Below, in pieces: positions 56,915 to 64,000 of a stretch of DNA of 64,000 nt; the first letter of the stretch is position 1, and every line of letters starts with the position of its first letter. Origin of the DNA: Clostridium ihumii AP5 (GTDB lineage Bacteria; Bacillota; Clostridia; Clostridiales; Clostridiaceae). A program made the position numbers and the translations under genes. The notes beneath the pieces were generated by a model that did not search any database, had not been told where the DNA came from, and saw only the letters and a list, made by a program, of their open reading frames with translations. The stretch lies in NCBI RefSeq assembly GCF_000612845.1, contig NZ_CCAT010000070.1:1-64000 (forward strand), written 5' to 3'.

Positions 56915-57886
56915 ATGATGATATATAGAGAAAAAAATAAAAAGAAAATTGGAAAGCTAAAATATACAACTTTAGCAATGTGTGCAGGATGTATTACAAC
57001 ATTAATGTTATCAAATTGCTTAATAAATAAAATTGATTTAAATGAAGTTATATTTTCAAAACTTCAGAGTATAGAAATAAAAAGTGAAACAAATGAATTT
57101 ATGGATAATGATTTATTATATAGTTCAAATGCAATTCTTATTGGATTAGATGACAATAATGTACTTTTAAATAAATTTGCAGATAAAAAGATATATCCAG
57201 CATCACTTACAAAGATTATGACAGCAATTTTAGCAATTGAAAGTATTCCTAATTTAGAAAAAAATATTAAATTACAAGAGGATATGTTTAGAGAACTATA
57301 TGAAGAGGATGCATCTATGGCAGGTTTTTTACCTAATGAAGAAGTAGAGGCTATTGATTTAATTTATGGAGTGTTATTACCTTCAGGTGCAGAGAGTTGC
57401 ATTGGATTAGCAAATGAAATTGCAGGCTCAGAAAAAAACTATGTTGAACTCATGAATGATAAGGCTAAAGAATTAGGTATGAATGATACTCATTTTACAA
57501 ATTCAACAGGATTGCATAATAGAAATCATTATAGTACTGTAAATGATATTTCAAAATTATTAAGATATGCATTACAGAATAATACATTTAGACAGATATA
57601 TACATCAAAAATTCACAGTACAAAATCAACAAATTTGCATCCTGATGGAATTACATTTGAGAGTACAATGTTCAAGCATATTAATGAAGAATATGAAAGT
57701 AAAGGGATTATTGAGGGTGGAAAAACTGGATATACTGAAAAGGCTAATTTGTGTCTTGCCAGCTTATCAAAAATAAATGGAAAGGAATATATTTTGGTAA
57801 CTGCGAATGCACATGGAAATCCTGGAACAGAGCAATTTAATATTTCAGATGCATTTAATGTATATAATAGAATTTTAGAAAATTAA
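56915..57886 (+). CDS. Serine-type D-Ala-D-Ala carboxypeptidase (S11 family)
   Basis: This 323-residue penicillin-binding protein trims the terminal D-alanine of peptidoglycan stem peptides. A single transmembrane anchor (about residues 18-40) precedes the catalytic domain with SLTK (nucleophile Ser97 and Lys100), SGA at 157-159 in place of the usual SxN, and KTG at 270-272. The usual C-terminal DacA stalk domain is missing, so it is short. GGAGGATT is the ribosome-binding site. Next to a VanRS-like pair it recalls VanY-type carboxypeptidases of van clusters. Confidence 0.9.
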   Translation: MMIYREKNKKKIGKLKYTTLAMCAGCITTLMLSNCLINKIDLNEVIFSKLQSIEIKSETNEFMDNDLLYSSNAILIGLDDNNVLLNKFADKKIYPASLTKIMTAILAIESIPNLEKNIKLQEDMFRELYEEDASMAGFLPNEEVEAIDLIYGVLLPSGAESCIGLANEIAGSEKNYVELMNDKAKELGMNDTHFTNSTGLHNRNHYSTVNDISKLLRYALQNNTFRQIYTSKIHSTKSTNLHPDGITFESTMFKHINEEYESKGIIEGGKTGYTEKANLCLASLSKINGKEYILVTANAHGNPGTEQFNISDAFNVYNRILEN

Positions 57887-57927
57887 TATTAATTTTAAAA
57901 ATATAAACATGTAAGGGAGAAATATAA

Positions 57928-59016
57928 ATGAAAAAAATTTTTTTAATGACTTTAATAATAGGGATGATATCTTTAACAATGTTAGGTTGTGATGTAGTAA
58001 ATGATAAAAAAAGTAATCAACCTAAGGAAAAAGTTTTGAGTGAAAATATAAAAAAGGAGGATGTTTTCTTTGAAGAGTTAGGAATTAAGTTCAATCTACC
58101 TAGTAAATGGAAAAATATAGAGAAAAGTATAGATATATATGGCACAGCACCAAGAGAAAATGTAGAAGGACAATTAATTATTAGTTTTATACCAGATGAG
58201 GTAATGGATAAAGCTAAAAAAATGAATGAAGAAGCAGATAAAATTCCAGAGACAGAAAAAGCCAAAATAGAAGAAGCAGCAAAAAAAATTATGGATTTAA
58301 CAGATGAGTTTAAAGAAATGTGTGTTATAGCAAGTATAGATAAGGGGAGGGAGGAAGGAACATTTCAAAAAGAATTATTTTCGAAATATGAAAATAATGA
58401 TTTAATAGGTAAAGAGGGGGACTTAGACTTTTATTTTTTATATAATAACAAACCTAATATCAGTAATTTATCAGAAGAAACAAAAAAAGAATATGAACAA
58501 GTATATAAAGAAGTTAAAAATCTAAAAAATGCTATTAAAATATTTAAACCAGTATCAGAACAAGAAAAATTAAGCAAATACAATAAAATTGAATTTAATA
58601 CTAAAACTATAGATGGTAAAAAAATAGATAGTAGTATTTTTAAAGAAAATAAGCTTACAATGATAAATATATGGGCAACATACTGTGGACCATGTATAGA
58701 AGAAATGCCAGATATACAAAAGCTTTATGAAGAAGTTGAAGGTGAAAAAATAAATGTAATTGGCATTATATCTGATACACCAGATAAGGATAATGAAGAA
58801 GTAGCTAAAAGTATTTTATCTAAAAAGGGTGTTAAATTCCAAAATATTATTCCAGATGAAACTATTAAGAATGGTATATTAAGTGATATTCAAGGGGTAC
58901 CTACGACGATATTCGTTGATAACGAAGGAAAGGTTGTTGGAGAAGTTTTAGTAGGAGCAAATAACAAAGAAGATTATAAAAAAGCAATTGAAGATAGGTT
59001 AGCAAGTATAAAATAA
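57928..59016 (+). CDS. TlpA-like thioredoxin-fold lipoprotein with an extra N-terminal domain
   Basis: This 362-residue lipoprotein has a signal ending in LGC (Cys21), an unrecognised domain of about 180 residues with a helical Lys/Glu-rich insert, and a C-terminal TlpA/ResA domain with WATYCGPC (CxxC at 253-256), then VPTTIFVDNEG with the cis-proline. It is an extracytoplasmic thiol-disulfide oxidoreductase. Adjacent genes code for a CXXC micropeptide and a membrane polyferredoxin, which may feed it electrons. Confidence 0.9.
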   Translation: MKKIFLMTLIIGMISLTMLGCDVVNDKKSNQPKEKVLSENIKKEDVFFEELGIKFNLPSKWKNIEKSIDIYGTAPRENVEGQLIISFIPDEVMDKAKKMNEEADKIPETEKAKIEEAAKKIMDLTDEFKEMCVIASIDKGREEGTFQKELFSKYENNDLIGKEGDLDFYFLYNNKPNISNLSEETKKEYEQVYKEVKNLKNAIKIFKPVSEQEKLSKYNKIEFNTKTIDGKKIDSSIFKENKLTMINIWATYCGPCIEEMPDIQKLYEEVEGEKINVIGIISDTPDKDNEEVAKSILSKKGVKFQNIIPDETIKNGILSDIQGVPTTIFVDNEGKVVGEVLVGANNKEDYKKAIEDRLASIK

Positions 59017-59057
59017 TTTAATAATATCACAGTAAAAATATAATATGGGTGAAATTT

Positions 59058-59207
59058 ATGAAACTAAATAAGATTGAATCATTTGTAAAGTATGGTATTT
59101 TAACAATTAGCATTTTCTCAACTTTTATGGGGATATGCAGAGGAGAAGGAGAAATTGTATTAAGAAAAGCAGTAAACATATGTTTGGAGTGTATAGGAAT
59201 TGGATAA
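59058..59207 (+). CDS. CXXC membrane micropeptide (CD1871A-like), 49 residues
   Basis: This short gene is below the usual length cut-off. The product has one hydrophobic helix (about residues 13-25), a cysteine in the FMGICRGE turn, and CLEC near the C-terminus. Size, motif and the TlpA - CXXC - polyferredoxin order match the family called CD1871A in clostridia. A GGGTGA site lies upstream of the ATG. Its stop codon overlaps the next gene by 8 bases. Confidence 0.75.
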   Translation: MKLNKIESFVKYGILTISIFSTFMGICRGEGEIVLRKAVNICLECIGIG

Positions 59208-60036
59208 AAGAAGGATTACACAAATCATTTCAGCGACACTGACTAATGCAAATATAAAAGGGTTTGTACAAGGAGAAATATATAAGGGGAATTTAAAAAA
59301 GATGTGTATTCCAGGGATGAATTGTTACTCATGTCCAAGTGCTATTGGGGCTTGCCCAATAGGCGCTTTACAAGCTGTTGTAGGGACAATGAAATATAAT
59401 GTTTCACTATATGTGTTAGGGATTATATCATTACTAGGAGTTATATTCGGAAGATTTATATGTGGATGGATATGTCCATTTGGGCTTATTGAAGATTTAT
59501 TATATAAAATACCTACTAAAAAATTTAAGGTCAATAGAAGCGTAAATAATATTTTAAAGTATTTTAAATATTTTGTATTGATAACATTTGTAATAATACT
59601 GCCTACATTTTTAGTTAATGAATTCGGAATAAGTCCTCCGTATTTTTGTGAATATATATGTCCTGTGGGAACTTTAGAAGGTGGATTGCCATTAATTATA
59701 ATGAATGAATCTCTGAGAAAAACTATAGGATTTTTATTTTACTGGAAATTAATGATACTACTAGTCATAGTTGTGTTATCAATATTTATATATAGACCAT
59801 TTTGTAGATATATATGTCCATTAGGAGCACTTTATTCACTATTTAATAAGATAAGTTTCTATAAATATAAAATAGATAAGAATAAATGTACAGGCTGTAA
59901 TGCTTGTACAAATAAATGTAAAATAAATATAGAAATACATGAAAATCCAAATAGTTTAGAATGTATTAGATGTGGACAGTGTATAAAAATATGTCCTACA
60001 AATGCCATAAAAAGTAATTTTAAATATAGAAAATGA
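59200..60036 (+). CDS. Membrane polyferredoxin (NapH/CcoG-like)
   Basis: This 278-residue iron-sulfur protein has four or five membrane segments with repeated CxxxCP motifs (CYSCPSAIGACPIGAL, CGWICPFGL, CEYICPVGTL, CRYICPLGAL), then a C-terminal 2[4Fe-4S] ferredoxin domain: CTGCNACTNKC and CIRCGQCIKICP. It probably carries electrons through the membrane, here likely to the TlpA-like protein or CXXC micropeptide. Start is a TTG inside the end of the micropeptide gene, so translation is coupled. Confidence 0.9.
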   Translation: MDKRRITQIISATLTNANIKGFVQGEIYKGNLKKMCIPGMNCYSCPSAIGACPIGALQAVVGTMKYNVSLYVLGIISLLGVIFGRFICGWICPFGLIEDLLYKIPTKKFKVNRSVNNILKYFKYFVLITFVIILPTFLVNEFGISPPYFCEYICPVGTLEGGLPLIIMNESLRKTIGFLFYWKLMILLVIVVLSIFIYRPFCRYICPLGALYSLFNKISFYKYKIDKNKCTGCNACTNKCKINIEIHENPNSLECIRCGQCIKICPTNAIKSNFKYRK

Positions 60037-60085
60037 ACATAATAAACTATGATACAAGATTATTAAGGGAAGTGAACTAAATTTA

Positions 60086-61261
60086 ATGGGCGTTCAAAAA
60101 AATAAGAAGTTATATCGTTCAACAATAAGTATATTTTTGATAATACTAATTTGTGTGTTAATCAGCTTAGGATTGAATAAGATTTATAGAGTGGTTTATG
60201 AAAAAATGGATACTATAGATAAAAAAATGTTTGAAGAGCTTTCTAAAATATATGAAAAATTCAATGAAAGCTCAAGTAATTTATGGAACAATAATTATAA
60301 GTTTAATGAAAAACCATTGATTCTAATAAGAACAAATAGAGAAAAGGGTATAGTAAGAAAGTATTCATATGTTATAAATGTAGAAGAATTTAAAAATAGT
60401 ATTTTTTCAAAAAAAGTTAACATTCCAGATTACTTGAAATTACCAACGGTTTATAGAGTTAATAATTTAAATTTAAATATGATTTCTACTTGGATTCCTT
60501 CAAATTTTGGTACTGTAAATATTAATACAAATAAAGTGTTCTATTTTAAATATAATCCTCAAATGATGGAAAATCCTGAATTATATTTTGACTTTTCATC
60601 ATTTCTATTACATGAGTCATTTCATACATATAATCAAAAAAATTGGATATATGATGAGAATGATGGAGAGTATGTAGAAAATTATCCAGTAAACATTGAA
60701 AATTATGCTTTGATGGGAGTAGAATTTAAACTTTTAGATAAATGTATGGAATCAAATAATAAAAGTGAAATAAGTAAATATTTAAGACAATGGACTCTGA
60801 TAAGAAATTATAGGTATAAAAAATGGCCACAATTATTGGCTGAGACTAATACAGAAGCAATAGAAGGAACAGCAAGGTATATAGAATATAAATATAGCAA
60901 ATTGTCAGGTGGAAAATTAACAGTTTTAGCAAATAAAGAAGCACCGTACCATGTAACTTTTATTCATGCATATAATTGTATAGCTGATAATATAGCAGAG
61001 TCCCCTGCATATCTAGAGAGACCAATAAAATATGAAACTGGAGCAGCGGTGTGTCTTATAATGGATAAATTAAATATTGAATGGAAAAAATATATAGAGG
61101 ATAGTAGAGAGAAACGAGGTAAAACACAATATGAAATATTAAAATACTATTATGATATTTCATATAAAAATTATGATGAAATTTCAAATGTTAAAAGTGA
61201 AAATGATTATGAAGAATTATTAAAAAAAGGAGAAAAAATAGTTAATCTATATAATAAATAA
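60086..61261 (+). CDS. Membrane-anchored putative zinc metallopeptidase
   Basis: I do not recognise the family of this 391-residue protein. It has an N-terminal transmembrane helix (about residues 15-32) and an extracellular domain with HESFH at 176-180, an HExxH zinc site. A further acidic motif ETNTEAIEGTARYIE near residue 253 could give the third ligand (Glu257 or Glu260). No signal-peptidase site is evident. It ends the accessory cluster that begins with the CPBP protease. The ribosome-binding site (AAGGGAAGTG) is rather far from the ATG. Confidence 0.65.
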   Translation: MGVQKNKKLYRSTISIFLIILICVLISLGLNKIYRVVYEKMDTIDKKMFEELSKIYEKFNESSSNLWNNNYKFNEKPLILIRTNREKGIVRKYSYVINVEEFKNSIFSKKVNIPDYLKLPTVYRVNNLNLNMISTWIPSNFGTVNINTNKVFYFKYNPQMMENPELYFDFSSFLLHESFHTYNQKNWIYDENDGEYVENYPVNIENYALMGVEFKLLDKCMESNNKSEISKYLRQWTLIRNYRYKKWPQLLAETNTEAIEGTARYIEYKYSKLSGGKLTVLANKEAPYHVTFIHAYNCIADNIAESPAYLERPIKYETGAAVCLIMDKLNIEWKKYIEDSREKRGKTQYEILKYYYDISYKNYDEISNVKSENDYEELLKKGEKIVNLYNK

Positions 61262-61293
61262 CATTATATGAATTTATATTGAATAAGAATGAA

Positions 61294-61336
61294 AAATAAC
61301 GAATACCATTGATTGGTATTCGTTATTTTTTATTTT
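61294..61336 (+). terminator. Terminator between the zincin gene and kdp
   Basis: AAATAACGAATACCA and TGGTATTCGTTATTT enclose five bases and are followed by T-rich sequence. Confidence 0.93.
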
Positions 61337-61463
61337 ATATAAAAAATTTATCTTAAAAATCTTTATATAATCTTTATACTGCTATGATTAATCTTAATCC
61401 TAAATTTATATTGCTGATGCTAATATTAATACAGTAATTGGAGAGCGCGGAGGTAATTAAAAA

Positions 61464-61559
61464 ATGATGGATTTAGTTTTTATTATAGTACTGATAGGAA
61501 CATTTGGAACATTAAAGTTATTTTTAGATTGGTGTGAAAAACAAATCAATAAGAACTAG
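61464..61559 (+). CDS. Membrane micropeptide before kdpF, 31 residues
   Basis: A GCGGAGGTAATT ribosome-binding site precedes an ATG-ATG start. One hydrophobic helix (residues 3-20) is followed by a polar tail with one cysteine (WCEKQ). It does not look like KdpF, which is the next frame. It may be an extra small subunit or a leader peptide of the kdp operon. Confidence 0.6.
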   Translation: MMDLVFIIVLIGTFGTLKLFLDWCEKQINKN

Positions 61560-61576
61560 ATGTAGGAGGAAGTTTT

Positions 61577-61654
61577 ATGTGGATAGTTGTAGGAGTAGTA
61601 ATTTTCTTATTTGGATATTTAGGGTATGCACTTTTTAATCCAGAAAAATTTTAA
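61577..61654 (+). CDS. kdpF: KdpF-like small subunit, 25 residues
   Basis: One hydrophobic helix and the FNPEKF end fit KdpF, a small peptide that stabilises the KdpABC potassium pump. GTAGGAGGAAG is an excellent ribosome-binding site. It lies 36 bases before kdpA. Confidence 0.8.
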   Translation: MWIVVGVVIFLFGYLGYALFNPEKF

Positions 61655-61690
61655 ATTACTTAAAAATAACACTTTAAGAGGGGGAGCAAA

Positions 61691-63373
61691 ATGAAATGGA
61701 TGCAAATAATAGTAACACTATTATTATTTATACTTTTAATCATACCATTAGGTAAGTATATGTACTTAGTTGTTACTAATAAAAAATGTTTTGGAGATAA
61801 ATTTTTCGATAAGATAGATAATTTAATATATAAAGTAAGCGGAATAGATAGAAATGAAGAGATGGGTTGGAAAAAATATGTTTTATCATTGTTGGCAGTT
61901 AATATAACAATGATACTAATAGGATATATAATTTTCAGAACTCAAAGCTTTCATATTTTTAATCCTAGCAAAGTGGAAGGAATGGAAGCAAGCTTATCAT
62001 TTAACACAATAATAAGTTTTATGACTAATACAAACCTTCAACACTATGCAGGAGAAACAGGTCTTTCTTATTTTAGTCAAGTTATGGTTATTGGATTCAT
62101 GATGTTTACATCAGGTGCTACAGGTATTTCAGTAGCAATTGCTTTTATGGAAGGCATAATAGGAAAGAAAAAAACAATGACAAGCTTTTATGTAACTTTA
62201 GTAAGAGTTACTACAAGAGTACTTATACCATTAGCAATAATAGTTGGACTATTTCTAGTGTCTCAAGGAGTTCCTGAGACATTTAAAGGACCAGAAACAG
62301 TAACTACTATAGAAGGAAAGGTTCAAGAAATAAGTCGTGGACCAGTTGCAGCTATCGAATCAATTAAGCATATAGGAACCAATGGAGGTGGATTCTTTGG
62401 AGCAAATTCATCACATCCTTTTGAAAACCCAACACCTATTACAAATGTAATAGAAATGTTAGCAATGATGATAATTCCAGGATCACTTATATGCACTTTT
62501 GGACTAATGCTTAAAAACAAAAAACAAGGATTTGCAATATTTGCAGCTATGTCAATTATATTTTTAATTGGACTTATCATATGCTTTAATGCAGAGTCAG
62601 CTGGAAATCCAGCACTTGCAAACATTGGTCTAAATCAAGCAATGGGAAACATGGAAGGAAAAGAATTAAGATTTGGAATTGAAGGTTCTACGTTGTTTAC
62701 AACAGTAACAACAGCATTCACAACAGGTAGTGTAAACAACATGCACGACTCTTTAACACCACTAGGTGGACTTGTTCCATTAATGAATATGATGCTTAAT
62801 GTTGTATTTGGTGGAGCTGGTGTAGGCTTTATGAATATGGTTATGTATGTTATTCTTACAGTTTTCTTATGTGGACTTATGGTTGGAAGAACACCAGAGT
62901 TTTTATCAAAGAAAATAGAAGCGAAAGAAGTAAAACTTATAGCACTTGCTATAATCATACATCCACTTCTAATATTAATGTTTTCAGCACTTGCAGTATC
63001 AATACCAGCAGGAACTAGTGCAATAGCAAACTCAGGATTTCATGGATTATCAGAAATCGTATATGAGTTTACATCTTCAGCAGCTAATAACGGATCAGGC
63101 TTCGAAGGACTTATTGATAACACTATGTTTTGGAACACAACAACAGGTCTTGTAATGTTTTATGGAAGATATTTATCTATGATAATACTTTTAGCAGTTT
63201 CAGGTTCATTAGCTTCAAAGAATGCTGTAAATGTGAGCATTGGAACATTAAGAACAGATAATTTAACATTTACAATAACACTTGTATTTATAGTTTTAAT
63301 AATAGGTGCTCTTACATTTTTACCAACATTAGCACTTGGACCAATATCAGAGCATTTGACATTATGGTATTGA
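61691..63373 (+). CDS. kdpA: Potassium-transporting ATPase subunit A
   Basis: This 560-residue membrane subunit of the high-affinity K+ pump holds the selectivity filters, four SKT-like repeats with characteristic glycine segments (TNTNLQHYAGE, SIKHIGTNGGGFFGANSSHPFENPTP near residue 220, FTTGSVNNMHDSLTP near 345, SAANNGSGFEGL near 465). Length is normal. AGAGGGGGAG precedes the ATG. Confidence 0.97.
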   Translation: MKWMQIIVTLLLFILLIIPLGKYMYLVVTNKKCFGDKFFDKIDNLIYKVSGIDRNEEMGWKKYVLSLLAVNITMILIGYIIFRTQSFHIFNPSKVEGMEASLSFNTIISFMTNTNLQHYAGETGLSYFSQVMVIGFMMFTSGATGISVAIAFMEGIIGKKKTMTSFYVTLVRVTTRVLIPLAIIVGLFLVSQGVPETFKGPETVTTIEGKVQEISRGPVAAIESIKHIGTNGGGFFGANSSHPFENPTPITNVIEMLAMMIIPGSLICTFGLMLKNKKQGFAIFAAMSIIFLIGLIICFNAESAGNPALANIGLNQAMGNMEGKELRFGIEGSTLFTTVTTAFTTGSVNNMHDSLTPLGGLVPLMNMMLNVVFGGAGVGFMNMVMYVILTVFLCGLMVGRTPEFLSKKIEAKEVKLIALAIIIHPLLILMFSALAVSIPAGTSAIANSGFHGLSEIVYEFTSSAANNGSGFEGLIDNTMFWNTTTGLVMFYGRYLSMIILLAVSGSLASKNAVNVSIGTLRTDNLTFTITLVFIVLIIGALTFLPTLALGPISEHLTLWY

Positions 63374-63403
63374 TGATATAAAGACTAAAAGGAGAAGATA
63401 TAT

Positions 63404-64000
63404 ATGGAAATCAAAAATCAAAAATCAAAAGTTATTACAAAATCCATATTAAAAGATTCAATTAAAGAAGCTTTAAAAAAATTAAATCCTAAATGTATGA
63501 TAAAAAATCCAGTTATGTTTGTTGTGGAAATAGGTTTTGTAATGTCACTTGTACTTGCAATATTTCCACAGTTATTTGGAGATAAAGACAATAGTTTAAG
63601 AATATATAATTTAGTAGTAGCTATAATTTTATTAATAACTGTTCTATTTGCAAACTTTGCAGAAGCAGTAGCAGAAGGTAGAGGAAAAGCGCAAGCAGAA
63701 ACATTAAAGAAAACTCGTAAAGATACTAAAGCAAAGCTATTAAATCAATCAGGTGAAGTAAAAATTATAAATGCTAATGAATTAAAAAAGAATGATATAG
63801 TTTTAGTAGAAAATGGAGATATAATTCCTACTGATGGTGAAGTAATAGATGGAATTGCATCAGTAGATGAGTCAGCTATAACAGGAGAATCAGCTCCTGT
63901 TATAAAAGAATCTGGTGGAGATTTTGCATCAGTTACAGGTGGAACAAAAGTAGTTAGTGACTGGTTAAAAGTAAAAATAACAACTACTGCAGGTGAATCA
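63404..64000 (+). CDS. kdpB: Potassium-transporting ATPase subunit B (partial, cut by window end)
   Basis: The first 199 codons of the catalytic P-type ATPase subunit are present: two early membrane helices, FAEAVAEGRGKAQAETLKKTR, the actuator-domain DIIPTDGEVIDG and the DESAITGESAPV motif with TGES. The DKTGT phosphorylation site lies beyond the window. AAGGAGAAG is the ribosome-binding site. Confidence 0.97.
   Translation, partial: MEIKNQKSKVITKSILKDSIKEALKKLNPKCMIKNPVMFVVEIGFVMSLVLAIFPQLFGDKDNSLRIYNLVVAIILLITVLFANFAEAVAEGRGKAQAETLKKTRKDTKAKLLNQSGEVKIINANELKKNDIVLVENGDIIPTDGEVIDGIASVDESAITGESAPVIKESGGDFASVTGGTKVVSDWLKVKITTTAGES

Noticed and set aside
54896-57886. Vancomycin-resistance operon
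   Set aside because: A VanRS-like pair and a carboxypeptidase are present, but VanH, a D-Ala-D-Lac/Ser ligase and VanX or VanXY/VanT are absent, so resistance should not be inferred.

Overview
The window looks like a chromosomal segment of a low-GC, spore-forming Clostridium (sensu stricto). The DNA is very A/T-rich, Shine-Dalgarno sequences are strong and purine-rich, and sporulation genes (spoIID, spoIIQ, spoIIID, yyaC) sit beside anaerobe markers such as a reverse rubrerythrin. The order atp operon - ywmB - murA - spoIID - spoIIQ - spoIIID - mreB/mbl is a classical Firmicute block. I cannot name the species. No prophage, insertion sequence or CRISPR array was found.

Layout. 1-493 holds inverted GTAG-footed hairpin repeats. 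493-3952 is an oligopeptide ABC transporter (binding lipoprotein plus two permeases, no ATPases nearby). 4.0-6.3 kb, minus strand, carries a MarR regulator, a reverse rubrerythrin and a cysteine-rich Crp/Fnr regulator. 7.0-9.9 kb has a dCMP-deaminase-like enzyme, a TagO/WecA-type transferase and UDP-GlcNAc 2-epimerase. 10.5-17.9 kb is the complete F-ATPase operon atpIBEFHAGDC. 18.1-25.3 kb covers ywmB, murA, the sporulation genes, mreB/mbl and yyaC. 26.3-27.1 kb has eight tRNA genes (Thr-Tyr-Val tandem sets), followed by a SAM-I riboswitch and metK. 29.3-38.5 kb has recD2, a degenerate comFA, comFC, the raiA-motif RNA with hpf, secA, and prfB with its programmed frameshift. 38.5-46.3 kb has an M28 peptidase, tex, an FMN riboswitch with ribU, and the rimI-tsaB-tsaE group. 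47-53 kb has a CBS-ACT protein, tRNA-Trp, a hydrolase, a GNAT enzyme, nth and malic enzyme. 53.9-61.3 kb is an accessory envelope/redox cluster: CPBP protease, VanR/VanS-like two-component pair, D,D-carboxypeptidase, TlpA-like lipoprotein, CXXC micropeptide, polyferredoxin and a membrane zincin. The window ends in a kdp operon (micro-ORF, kdpF, kdpA, partial kdpB).

The most unusual content is between genes. A dispersed element of about 280-400 bp occurs upstream of several genes. Its three long copies share stem-loops with compensatory base changes and end in a compact module bounded by GGTTCCAA and TTGGAACC; three further copies keep only or mainly that module. All copies have the same orientation as the gene downstream. 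A second family consists of short hairpins preceded by GTAG, like the REP/BIME sequences recognised by TnpA-REP (RAYT) transposases elsewhere. It occurs singly, as inverted pairs, and inside a 170-bp tandem array. The atp operon is also odd: its delta subunit carries a tandem duplication of the C-terminal domain, and strong hairpins lie in three of its intergenic gaps.

Start sites were moved downstream of the longest reading frame wherever a Shine-Dalgarno sequence pointed to a later ATG. All functional statements are read from sequence motifs and gene context, without a database search.
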